Below, piece after piece: positions 33,400-42,170 of a stretch of DNA of 64,000 bases. This DNA is from Roseiarcus sp963717215 (GTDB taxonomy: Bacteria > Pseudomonadota > Alphaproteobacteria > Rhizobiales > Beijerinckiaceae). Position numbers and translations under genes: made by a program. The stretch lies in the NCBI GenBank assembly GCA_963717215.1, contig CAVQVS010000001.1, positions 248,001 to 312,000 of the forward strand, read 5' to 3'. The first letter of the stretch is position 1. Every line of letters begins with the position of its first letter. A model generated the notes under the pieces. That model had not been told where the DNA came from, made no database searches, and was given only the letters and a program-made list of their open reading frames with translations.

Positions 33400-34542
33400 A
33401 TGGCGGGAGTGCACGCGGTCGCCGACCTGCTGACTTGGCTCGGTTGGTACGTCGTCCCTTTATTGTCATCCTGAGCCTGATTGTCGCCGTACATGAACTC
33501 GGCCACTACTTTGTCGGTCGGTGGTGCGGCGTCAAAATCGACGCCTTTTCTCTCGGCTTCGGCCCTGAACTGTTCGCGCGAGTAGACTCGCGTGGCACAC
33601 GTTGGCGGATTGGCGCTCTGCCGCTCGGCGGATACGTCAAGTTTCACGGCGACGCCAATGCCGCTAGCGTCGGTGACGGCGCAACTCGATCCATCGGTCG
33701 ATCGCTCAATGACGCTGGCCGGTCAGCCCTTGCGCAACCGCGCCGCGATCGTGGTCGCGGGACCGGTCGCAAATTTCATTCTGGCCTTCGTCATTTTCAC
33801 CGGCATGTTCATGGCCTTCGGACGAATTGAGCATGTGGCGCGCATTGGCCGGGTCGAGGCGGGCACCCCGGCCGCGGCCGCCGGGTTTCAAGCCGGCGAT
33901 TTGGTAAAGACGATCAACGGGAATCCGATCGACAGCTTTGAGGCGCTTCAGGAAGCGACGCTTATGAGCACCGGTCTGCCAATGAACTTCGTGGTTGAGC
34001 GCCAAGGCGCCGATGTCGACCTCACCGCGACGCCCCAGATAACCGTCGTCGACCAAGGCGTTTTCGGCAAGCGTCGCATGGGGCATCTTGGGCTTGCCTC
34101 CTCATCCGACAAGAACGACGCGAAGGTCGAAAAGTGCGGCCTCGCGACCTGCGCCGCCTGGGGTGCGGCGCAGGAATGGTTCATCGTCAAAGCAACTGGG
34201 ACCTATATCGTTGGGATTTTTGCTGGCCGCGAATCAACCGACCAGATGTCGGGATTGATCGGCGCCGCTCAAATGGCGGGCGAAATGGCGAAAATCAGCC
34301 TTTGGGAGTTGTTCAGTCTAGCTGCGTGGTTCTCAGTTTCGGTGGGATTGATGAATCTCCTTCCAGTTCCGCTGCTGGATGGCGGCCATCTCGCATTTTA
34401 TGCGTTCGAGGCCCTGCGCGGACGCCCTTTAAGCGAACGAGCGCAGGAAATTGGTCTTAGAATAGGAATCGCGCTGGTGGCGCTGTTAGTCGTTTTCACC
34501 ACCTCACACGATCTTTTCCGCTTGGTCAGCAGCGGGAATTAA
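33400..34542 (+). pseudogene. rseP: RseP site-2 metalloprotease, two single-base frameshifts
   Basis: The ATG at 33400 (GGAGG upstream) reads MAGVHAVADLLTWLGWYVVP and then meets a stop at 33472. Around 33456-33459 the frame must shift by one missing base to read FIVILSLIVAVHELGHYFVG, with the zinc HExxH motif. At about 33666-33672 one extra base moves it back, giving TAQLDPSVDRSMTLAGQPLR and VVAGPVANFILAF. The rest has a PDZ domain (about GRVEAGTPAAAAGFQAGDLV) and the C-terminal NLLPVPLLDGGHLAFYAFEA with the third zinc ligand Asp. The two shifts cancel and the total is 380 aa, normal for RseP. RseP cleaves anti-sigma factors in the inner membrane; sequence error is likely. Confidence 0.85.
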
Positions 34543-34812
34543 CGAACGGTCGACCATGTTTGCGTGTCCCCGACGCAACGGTCGCCGGAAATGGTGTAGG
34601 CTCGGCCAATAACGGTTTGCAGGGGCGAGCAAAGATTGTAAAACGCCGTTAATCTTCCCGGTCGTCACTTCGGCGAGCGGGATAGAGCGCCGCGGCGTGT
34701 GCGGCGCCGACCGCGATTGCGCCGTGAGGCGCGCGGGAGGCGCAGGCGAGGATCACACTGAAGCGGCGCCGCATGGCGGGCCGCGTTGGCGCGAACAGGG
34801 GCTTTGGGCCAT

Positions 34813-37284
34813 ATGGATTGGATTCGCGGGTGTGTTGGCGTCCTTCTGGCGGTAGGTCTTGGTCTGTTTGGGTTGACCTGGGCGGCGCCCGCGAGCGCGC
34901 AGCAGATCGTCGTCGAAGGCGCGAACGTCGATCCTTCAACGCTGAAGCCGTATTTCAATGGAACCGATCCAGCCTCAGTTGAGCGGGGCGTTGAGGATCT
35001 GAGGGCGACTGGCATTTATTCGAATGTCAGCGCGAAGGTCGAGAATGGCAAGATCGTCGTCAGCCTCGCTGGGGGCGCCCAAATCATCAATAGAGTTGCT
35101 TTTGAAGGTAACAGACAGATTGAGACGAAGCAGCTCGAAGTCGAAGTGCAGTCGAAGCCGCATACCGCCTACAACGAGGCGACAGCAGATGCCGATGTCG
35201 GCAGAATCAAGGACGCCTACAAGAAATACGGCCGCAACGAAGCCGGTGTGACCAAACGCCTGGTCCAATTGCCGAACGGGCGGGTGGATCTCGTCTTCAC
35301 CGTCAATGAAGGCGAGAAGACCGGCATCCGAGAGATCAATTTTGTTGGCAACCATGCGGTTTCGAACTATCGCCTGAAGAGTCTGATGCAAACCAGCACG
35401 ATGAATTGGCTATCGTGGTTCAAGAGCACCGACGTTTATGATCCCGACCGGTTAGCCTCCGACGAGGAGGCGATTCGCCGCTATTACATGAAGAACGGCT
35501 ACGCGGATTTCCAAATCACAAATACCGACGTCACCTACCACGCCAGCCCACCCGGCTACGTCATCACGATCACGGTCGACGAGGGTCCCCAATATCACGT
35601 GTCATCGGTGGGAGTGGTTTCCAATATTCCGAAGGTGGACGGGCCCGCCCTCAATCGATTCGTCGCTCTGAGACCTGGGGACGTGTATGACGCAGGCAGC
35701 GTAGACAAGTCTGTGGAAGGGATCACGCGCGACGTTGCTAGGCAAGGTTACGCTTTTTCGGAGGCTCGGCCGCATGGGGAACGCGATACCGCGAACCATA
35801 CGATCGCGCTCTCGTTCTCAGTCGACAATGGTCCGAAAGTCTACATCGAGCGCATTGACATTGTCGGAAACACTCGGACCCGCGACTTTGTCATTCGCCG
35901 CGAATTCGATATCGGCGAGGGCGACCCCTATAATCACGTCCTCATCGAGCGGGCTGAACGACGCCTGAACAGCCTCGGCTACTTTAAGAAGGTCCACATC
36001 TCGAACCGGCCAGGGTCTTCCCCGGATCGGGTCATCGTGGTGGTCGACGTGGAGGACCAGCCGACCGGCTCGATCAGCCTGAGCGGGGGCTATTCGACGA
36101 CCCAAGGCTTTTTGGCTGAACTCGCCTACACCGAGACGAACTTTCTGGGCCGAGGTCAGTATGTGCGCTTGAGCGTTTCCGACGGCCAATATACTCAAGG
36201 GTGGAAGGCTTCCTTTACCGAGCCTTACTTCCTTGGCCAACGCCTGGCAGCTGGCTTTGACATTTACCATCAAACCAACAGCAACAACCAGTTCGCGCTC
36301 TACCAGAACTGGACGACCGGCGGGACCCTTCGGCTCGGCATCCCGATTACTGATGACCTGACGTTCCAACCTAACTATTCGCTCTATGAGTTGAAGATAA
36401 CCATTCCGAACACGCAAAGCGCCCCCTTCGACGATTGCTCAGGACCTGATCAGCCCTTCTTTCCGGGCGGAGTCCCCTTTGCGCTTACTCCTACCGCCAT
36501 TGTCAATTGTTTGACCAACGGCGAAGCCCCTGTCGAAATCAAGCAAGCGGCGGCGGAGGGCAATATCGTCACGTCGATGGCCGGATTTTCGGTCCTGTTC
36601 AATAATATTGACGATCGGAAGAACCCCACCACCGGCTACGTCCTGAATTATAAGCAGGATATCGCCGGTCTCGGCGGGCAGTCCGAGTTCATCCGCGAAA
36701 CGTTCGACGCGCGCTGGTATCATCCGATCACGGAGGACTTCATCGGCCTGATTCACCTGCAGGCCGGTCAGATCAATTCCTTCGGCTCGAGACAGGCGCT
36801 CATCATCAACAACTTCAACGAGGGTTCGTCACTGGTGCGCGGCTTCGCCCCCGGAGGCATCGGGCCGCGCGACATCTCGGACCCGTTCAATATCCAGGCC
36901 AGCGCTCTTGGCGGCACGAGCTACTATGGCGCATCGGCCGAGGTCGACTTTCCGATCTTCGGCTTGCCGAAAGAAGTCGGGTTGAAAGGGGCGGTGTTTG
37001 CCGACGCAGGCAACTTGATCGGATTTTCGGGGCCGACCAACTTCTCGAATTTCTTGGGCTACACCTATTGCCCGCCGCCGAATTCAATTGCGAGGGTTTT
37101 GCCCATCACACAATTGAGTTGCGCCGATGTCTGGGACCCCAACCAAATCCGCGCCTCCGTGGGCGCAAGCCTGATTTGGGACTCGCCGATGGGACCGATC
37201 CGCTTTGATCTCGCGCTCCCGCTTTCAAAAGGCAAATACGACCAGACCCAACTCTTCAACTTCTCGGGCGGCACGACGTTCTAA
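34813..37284 (+). CDS. bamA: Outer-membrane protein assembly factor BamA
   Basis: An 823-aa Omp85 protein: signal peptide (GVLLAVGLGLFGLTWAAPASA), five POTRA domains (about residues 25-345, e.g. INRVAFEGNRQIETKQLE and YIERIDIVGNTRTRDFVIRR), then a 16-strand barrel with DQPTGSISLSGGYSTTQGFL, SSLVRGFAPGGIGPRD (the VRGF motif of loop 6) and terminal LFNFSGGTTF ending in Phe. It inserts beta-barrels such as the Omp25-like protein. ATG 34813 (MDWIRG) is preferred; TTG 34786 is possible. The 270-base gap upstream has no gene. Order rseP-bamA-lpxD is the standard one. Confidence 0.96.
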   Translation: MDWIRGCVGVLLAVGLGLFGLTWAAPASAQQIVVEGANVDPSTLKPYFNGTDPASVERGVEDLRATGIYSNVSAKVENGKIVVSLAGGAQIINRVAFEGNRQIETKQLEVEVQSKPHTAYNEATADADVGRIKDAYKKYGRNEAGVTKRLVQLPNGRVDLVFTVNEGEKTGIREINFVGNHAVSNYRLKSLMQTSTMNWLSWFKSTDVYDPDRLASDEEAIRRYYMKNGYADFQITNTDVTYHASPPGYVITITVDEGPQYHVSSVGVVSNIPKVDGPALNRFVALRPGDVYDAGSVDKSVEGITRDVARQGYAFSEARPHGERDTANHTIALSFSVDNGPKVYIERIDIVGNTRTRDFVIRREFDIGEGDPYNHVLIERAERRLNSLGYFKKVHISNRPGSSPDRVIVVVDVEDQPTGSISLSGGYSTTQGFLAELAYTETNFLGRGQYVRLSVSDGQYTQGWKASFTEPYFLGQRLAAGFDIYHQTNSNNQFALYQNWTTGGTLRLGIPITDDLTFQPNYSLYELKITIPNTQSAPFDDCSGPDQPFFPGGVPFALTPTAIVNCLTNGEAPVEIKQAAAEGNIVTSMAGFSVLFNNIDDRKNPTTGYVLNYKQDIAGLGGQSEFIRETFDARWYHPITEDFIGLIHLQAGQINSFGSRQALIINNFNEGSSLVRGFAPGGIGPRDISDPFNIQASALGGTSYYGASAEVDFPIFGLPKEVGLKGAVFADAGNLIGFSGPTNFSNFLGYTYCPPPNSIARVLPITQLSCADVWDPNQIRASVGASLIWDSPMGPIRFDLALPLSKGKYDQTQLFNFSGGTTF

Positions 37285-37361
37285 AATCGACCAGCTGCCT
37301 TCCCCACAAGCGGGCGCGCCGGAACTGGTGCGCCCGTCGTCGCTTCCGACGGAACTCCTTA

Positions 37362-38420
37362 TTGGCCAGAATTCGCTTCTTTCCGCCGAGTTCAGCACCT
37401 TCATTGGCCGAAGTTGCGAGCTGGTGCGGCGCGGCGCTGGCCGCGAACACCGAATCCGACCGCGTGATCCGGGACGTCGCCGCTCTCGACGAGGCCGGCC
37501 CCGGCGATCTCACCTTTCTCGACAATCCCCGGTATCTCGACGCGCTTAAGCGGACGCGGGCGGCGGCGGCGCTCGTTTCGCCGCGCTATGCCGGCGCTGC
37601 GCCTACGACTTGCGCCGTGCTCATCGCCGCCGAGCCTTACCGCGCCATGGCCGCGGTGATGACCAGACTTTACCCTTTCGCGGTCAAGCCAGGCTCCGTT
37701 TTTGGTGAGACGGGGATTTCACACGCAGCGTCCGTTCACCCGTCCGCGCGGCTGGAATCGGGTGTGATCGTGGACCCTGGCGCAGTGATCGGTCAAGGCG
37801 TCGAACTGGGCGCCGGCACGATCATCGGGCCCAATGCGGTTATCGGACCTGGGGTGCGCATCGGTCGCGATGGCTCGGTCGGCGCCTCGACCACGATTTT
37901 AGCCGCGCTGATCGGTGACCGGGTGATCATTCATCCCGGTGCGCATATCGGACAGGACGGCTTCGGATTCGCGCTTGGGCCGCGCGGGCATCTCAAGGTG
38001 CCTCAGATCGGTCGCGTGATCATTCAAAATGATGTGGAGATCGGCGCCGGGGTCACAATCGACCGCGGCGCGAACCGGGACACCGTCATCGGCGAAGGGG
38101 CGAAGATCGACAATCTGGTGCAGATCGGTCACAACGTCGTCATCGGGCGCCATGCGGTGCTGGTCTCCCAGTCTGGCGTTTCTGGATCGAGCGTCATAGG
38201 CGATTTTGCCGCCCTCGGCGGTCAGGCGGGCATAGCCGGACATCTGAAGATCGGCGCGGGCGCCCAGGTCGCCGCAGCGGCCGGCGTGATGACCAATATT
38301 CCCCCCGGTGAGCGTTGGGCCGGCGCGCCAGCGAAGCCCGTGCGAAAGTTTTTTCGCGAGGTCGCTGCGATCAAACGATTGGCCGACGGCGACGCTCGGG
38401 GCGACGCCAATGCCGAATGA
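37362..38420 (+). CDS. lpxD: UDP-3-O-acylglucosamine N-acyltransferase
   Basis: A 352-aa left-handed beta-helix acyltransferase. After the N-terminal uridine-binding domain (DVAALDEAGPGDLTFLDNPR), hexapeptide repeats begin near residue 120 (GVIVDPGAVIGQGVELGAGT), with the catalytic His in NLVQIGHNVVIGRH. Third step of lipid A synthesis. The start is TTG 37362 (MARIRFFPPSSAP), with GGAACTCC upstream; no ATG is better placed. 77 bases after bamA. Confidence 0.94.
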   Translation: MARIRFFPPSSAPSLAEVASWCGAALAANTESDRVIRDVAALDEAGPGDLTFLDNPRYLDALKRTRAAAALVSPRYAGAAPTTCAVLIAAEPYRAMAAVMTRLYPFAVKPGSVFGETGISHAASVHPSARLESGVIVDPGAVIGQGVELGAGTIIGPNAVIGPGVRIGRDGSVGASTTILAALIGDRVIIHPGAHIGQDGFGFALGPRGHLKVPQIGRVIIQNDVEIGAGVTIDRGANRDTVIGEGAKIDNLVQIGHNVVIGRHAVLVSQSGVSGSSVIGDFAALGGQAGIAGHLKIGAGAQVAAAAGVMTNIPPGERWAGAPAKPVRKFFREVAAIKRLADGDARGDANAE

Positions 38421-38454
38421 CGCTGCCAACCGTGTGGGAGAGAGAGGAAGTGGA

Positions 38455-38919
38455 ATGAACGAACTGGCCCCACAGACGTTCGACAGCTACGACATCCAGC
38501 GGCTGCTCGAGTTATTGCCGCACCGGTATCCGTTTCTCCTGGTCGATAGAATCGTGGAAGCGCGCGGGGACGAATGTGGCGTCGGGATCAAGAACGTGAC
38601 GGCCAACGAGCCTCATTTTCAAGGCCATTTTCCGGGCCGACCGGTCATGCCGGGCGTTCTGTTGATCGAAGCGATGGCGCAGACGGCGGGCGCGCTGTGC
38701 GTCGCTTCGCAGTTGGACAAGAGCGCGCCGAGCGTCGTCTACATGATGACGGTCGACAAGGCGAAGTTCCGCAAGCCGGTCGTTCCCGGCGACCAGGTCC
38801 GGTTTCACATGACTCGCATCGCCAAAAAGCGAAACATGTGGTGGTTCCGAGGTGAGGCGAAGGTCGAAGACGTGCTGGTTTGCGAAGCCGAAGTCTCCGC
38901 GATGCTGGTGCGTGAATGA
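38455..38919 (+). CDS. fabZ: 3-hydroxyacyl-ACP dehydratase FabZ
   Basis: A 154-aa hotdog-fold dehydratase. It has LLPHRYPFLLVDRIVE with the catalytic His and PGVLLIEAMAQTAGALC with the catalytic Glu. It dehydrates hydroxyacyl-ACP in fatty acid synthesis and balances 3-hydroxyacyl supply between lipid A and phospholipid. ATG 38455 has GAGGAAGTGG upstream; an alternative ATG at 38410 is too far upstream. Its stop overlaps lpxA by 4 bases. Confidence 0.96.
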   Translation: MNELAPQTFDSYDIQRLLELLPHRYPFLLVDRIVEARGDECGVGIKNVTANEPHFQGHFPGRPVMPGVLLIEAMAQTAGALCVASQLDKSAPSVVYMMTVDKAKFRKPVVPGDQVRFHMTRIAKKRNMWWFRGEAKVEDVLVCEAEVSAMLVRE

Positions 38920-39725
38920 CGAATACAATCCATCCGAGCGCCGTCATCGAAGACGGAGTTCGGCTCGGGGCGGGCGTCGAGATCGGGCCATTTTGTCATG
39001 TTGGATCGCAGGCGAAGCTGAGTGACGGCGTACGGCTGATCTCTCATGTGAGTATCGCTGGTGACACCCGTGTTGGCGCGCGCACGGTCATCTATCCCTT
39101 CGCCTCGATCGGACACCCGCCGCAGGACCTCAAATATCGCGGCGAGCCAGTTCGCCTTACAATCGGGGAGGGCTGTCTCATTCGCGAAGGGGTGACCATG
39201 AACCCCGGCACTGCGGGCGGGGGCTCCGAAACAAGCGTTGGACCGCGGTCGGTGTTCCTAGCGAACGCTCATGTCGCTCATGATTGTCGTATTGGCGAAG
39301 GCGTCATTCTGTCCAACAACGTGATGTTGGCCGGCCACTGCAGTGTTGGTGACTTCGCTATTGTGAGTGGCGGCGCCGCCGCGCATCAATTCGTTCGTAT
39401 CGGAGCGCACGCCTTTGTCGGCGGTCTCGCTGGAGTCGAGCACGACTTGATACCCTTTGGGCTTGCGCTCGGCAACCGCGCGGGCCTCGCGGGCCTCAAT
39501 GTCGTTGGCCTGAAGCGCCGAGGCTTCTCGCACGAGGCGATCCACGAGCTGAGGCGCGCCTACAAGATGCTGTTCAATGGCGGCGGCACGTTGAAAGAGC
39601 GCATCGACGAGGTCGCAGACGCTTTCGCTGACCAGGACGCCATTCGGCAGATTGTCGCCTTTTTACGTCAGGGAGGCGATCGGGCGATCTGCGTCCCGCG
39701 TGCCGGAAGGGATGAGGAGGGGTGA
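38916..39725 (+). CDS. lpxA: UDP-N-acetylglucosamine O-acyltransferase
   Basis: A 269-aa trimeric beta-helix acyltransferase. The repeats start IHPSAVIEDGVRLGAGVEIG; the catalytic His is in NAHVAHDCRIGEG, with SGGAAAHQFVRIGAHAFVGG and a C-terminal helical domain RAYKMLFNGGGTLKERIDEV. First step of lipid A synthesis, using 3-hydroxyacyl-ACP. Start and stop both overlap their neighbours by ATGA/GTGA, tight translational coupling. Confidence 0.96.
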   Translation: MTNTIHPSAVIEDGVRLGAGVEIGPFCHVGSQAKLSDGVRLISHVSIAGDTRVGARTVIYPFASIGHPPQDLKYRGEPVRLTIGEGCLIREGVTMNPGTAGGGSETSVGPRSVFLANAHVAHDCRIGEGVILSNNVMLAGHCSVGDFAIVSGGAAAHQFVRIGAHAFVGGLAGVEHDLIPFGLALGNRAGLAGLNVVGLKRRGFSHEAIHELRRAYKMLFNGGGTLKERIDEVADAFADQDAIRQIVAFLRQGGDRAICVPRAGRDEEG

Positions 39726-40600
39726 GTAGAACGGACGGGGGGCCAAGCGTAGCACGGCCGCCTCTGGCGATCTTGGCCGGCGGGGGCGCCTTTCCGCTTG
39801 AGGTGGCTGGCGAGGCTCGACGCGCCGGACGGGACCCATTTCTCGTCGGGGTCGTCGGCGTGACCAATTCCGCGATCGAGGCTTACCCCCACTTGTGGGT
39901 GCGGATGGGCGAAGTGGGCAAGCTCTTCGCCGCGCTGAAGGAGCGCGCGATTGCCGAAATGGTGATCATCGGCGCGATGACGAGACCCGAACTGGCTGAT
40001 CTCAGGCTCGACTGGGGCGCAGTGAGGAGGGCCGCGGGGCTTGCTCAGCTGTTTCGGCGTGGCGATAATGGGCTGCTCGCTGGTCTGGCCGCCATCATCG
40101 AGCGTGAAGGCGTTCGGGTGGTCGGCGCGCACGAAATTGCCCCCCGCCTCCTAGCGCCCTTCGGCCCCATCGACACGCGCGCACCGCCCGCAGAGGACGA
40201 GACGGACATTGCATTTGGCGCGTCGCTTCTCGGCGCGCTGTCGAATTTTGACGTGGGGCAGAGCGCCGTCGTCGCCACGGGCCGGGTGCTGGCGATAGAG
40301 GCCGCTGAAGGCACCGACGCCATGCTTGCCCGCGTCGAGGAGATGCGCGCTGGCCGCCGGCTGCGACTGACCGGCCTGGCTGGTGTCCTTGTGAAAGCGC
40401 CCAAGCGGGGGCAGGATCTTAGGCTCGACATGCCGGCGGTTGGCCCGAAGACGATTGAGGGCGCGGTCAGGGCGCAACTTCGGGGCGTGGCGGTCGCCGC
40501 GGGCCGTGTACTGGTGCTTGAGCGCGCGGTCTGCGCCCGCAGAGCTGACGCGGCCGGTCTGTTCGTCGCCGGATTCGCATATCCATCTTCGGCTGGGTGA
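39722..40600 (+). CDS. lpxI: UDP-2,3-diacylglucosamine pyrophosphatase LpxI
   Basis: A 292-aa LpxI family enzyme: LAILAGGGAFPLEVAGEARR at the N-terminus and VLVKAPKRGQDLRLDMPAVG with ATGRVLAIEAAEGTDAML in the C-terminal domain, including the GPKTIEGAVRAQL segment. In alphaproteobacteria this replaces LpxH, cleaving UDP-diacylglucosamine to lipid X. The GTG start overlaps the lpxA stop, and its own stop overlaps lpxB. Confidence 0.95.
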   Translation: MSRTDGGPSVARPPLAILAGGGAFPLEVAGEARRAGRDPFLVGVVGVTNSAIEAYPHLWVRMGEVGKLFAALKERAIAEMVIIGAMTRPELADLRLDWGAVRRAAGLAQLFRRGDNGLLAGLAAIIEREGVRVVGAHEIAPRLLAPFGPIDTRAPPAEDETDIAFGASLLGALSNFDVGQSAVVATGRVLAIEAAEGTDAMLARVEEMRAGRRLRLTGLAGVLVKAPKRGQDLRLDMPAVGPKTIEGAVRAQLRGVAVAAGRVLVLERAVCARRADAAGLFVAGFAYPSSAG

Positions 40601-41778
40601 ACCCATTGCGCGTGGCTCTCGTCGCGGGCGAGCATTCGGGCGACCAACTCGGTTTCAAGCTCATGCGGGCGCTCCGCGAAGAGCGGTCGGGCGACATAGC
40701 CTTCTCCGGGGTCGGTGGCGAAGCTATGGAGGCCGAGGGCCTCAAAAGCCTATTTCCTATCAGCGACATCGCAGTCATGGGCATCCTGCCGGTGCTGGCC
40801 CGGCTGCCGACGCTTCTGGCGCGCATCCGCAGAACCGCCGAGGCGATCAGCGCCGACTGTCCCGACGTCCTCGTTATCATCGACAGCCCCGATTTCACCC
40901 ACCGCGTCGCCCGCCGCGTCCGGGCGGCGCTGCCGAGATTGCCGATCGTCGATTACGTCAGCCCCAGCGTCTGGGCCTGGCGGCCCGGCCGCGCCAAGGC
41001 GATGCTGACTTACGTCGATCGCGTGCTCGCGCTGCTGCCGTTCGAGCCCCAGGCCTACCGACGACTGGGAGGACCGGGTTGCGTCTATGTCGGTCATCCT
41101 CTGATTGAACGGCTCGACGAACTGCGGCCAAATGGGAACGAGGCTGGTCGTACCGCCTCGGGGCCGCCGCTCATCGTCGCGCTGCCGGGTTCGCGCCGGT
41201 CGGAAGTCACCCGGCTCATGGCGGATTTCGGCGGCGCGCTCGCTGCGCTGCGCCGATCGGTCGGCTCGTTTTCAGTCGTCCTGCCGACGCTGCCTCATAT
41301 CGAGCACGAGGTGCGGGGCTTGGCCGCGCAATGGTCCGAACCGCCGACTATCGTGCTCGGCGAAGCGGCGAAATACGCAGCGTTTCGCGCCGCTCACGCA
41401 AGCTTGGCTGCGTCCGGTACCGTGACGCTGGAACTCGCCCTCGCCGGGGTTCCCATGGTTGGGGCCTACAAAGTCTCGCTGGTTGAGGAGCAGCTCAAAT
41501 ATTTGATCAATGTCCCCTCGATCCTGCTGCCTAACCTCATCCTCGGCGAGCGCGCGATTCCGGAAAAACTGCAGAGGGACTGCACGCCCGCGACGCTCGC
41601 CGCCGCGATGGCTGAGATCGTGCGGGACGGTCCCGCGCGCTCAAGCCAACTCCAAGCGCTGTCACGGCTCGATCGGCTGATGGCGCTGCCAGACGGCGGC
41701 GCGCCCAGCGTCCACGCGGCGCGTGCGGTTCTGGAGACGATCGCGGCGGGAGGCGGCCAGTCGACTTCGCGGAGTTGA
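40597..41778 (+). CDS. lpxB: Lipid-A-disaccharide synthase
   Basis: A 393-aa GT19 glycosyltransferase. Motifs VALVAGEHSGDQLGFKLMRA, FSGVGGEAMEAEGLKSLFP, DYVSPSVWAWRPGRAKAM and VGHPLIERLDEL, then VALPGSRRSEVTRLM and SGTVTLELALAGVPMVGAYK. It joins lipid X and UDP-diacylglucosamine into the disaccharide. GTG start. Last gene of the lipid A run; gltA lies downstream on the other strand. Confidence 0.95.
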   Translation: MNPLRVALVAGEHSGDQLGFKLMRALREERSGDIAFSGVGGEAMEAEGLKSLFPISDIAVMGILPVLARLPTLLARIRRTAEAISADCPDVLVIIDSPDFTHRVARRVRAALPRLPIVDYVSPSVWAWRPGRAKAMLTYVDRVLALLPFEPQAYRRLGGPGCVYVGHPLIERLDELRPNGNEAGRTASGPPLIVALPGSRRSEVTRLMADFGGALAALRRSVGSFSVVLPTLPHIEHEVRGLAAQWSEPPTIVLGEAAKYAAFRAAHASLAASGTVTLELALAGVPMVGAYKVSLVEEQLKYLINVPSILLPNLILGERAIPEKLQRDCTPATLAAAMAEIVRDGPARSSQLQALSRLDRLMALPDGGAPSVHAARAVLETIAAGGGQSTSRS

Positions 41779-42170
41779 GGGTGCCGCAGTCCGCGCGTGG
41801 TTGAATACGTCCGGTCGAGTGTGCGCCCTGCCTGCGCGCAAGGGTTTCAGTGACTTGGATGCTTTTTTGCGCAACTCGAAGGCGTGCGTGCGCGGGCTTT
41901 GCTATGTCACGCCCGCATGCCCTATGAACTGTCTGGCAGAAATATATACTTTAACCTGCCGGCGAACTTCTCTTGGCGCGCTCGCCAGACCGGTTCGAGT
42001 TCGGGTAGTTGCTCGCAAGGTTAGGGGGAGCAGTCGAAACGACGATCTTCGGACGCCCAATTCGGAGAGAACCAGATTATTGGTCAATCTTCCGAATCGG
42101 AAGCTTCGCCGCTGATGGAGCAAACGATCGGAACGGCACGCTGAGACGAGCGACGAGGAGGATAGAAGCC
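41779..42170. other. Intergenic region without a recognised gene
   Basis: About 390 bases after lpxB. The frame of the next gene is open through the second half of it (from 42009) but the strong ribosome binding site at 42156-42162 suggests the true start is at its end. No terminator, RNA gene or other family was recognised. Confidence 0.4.
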
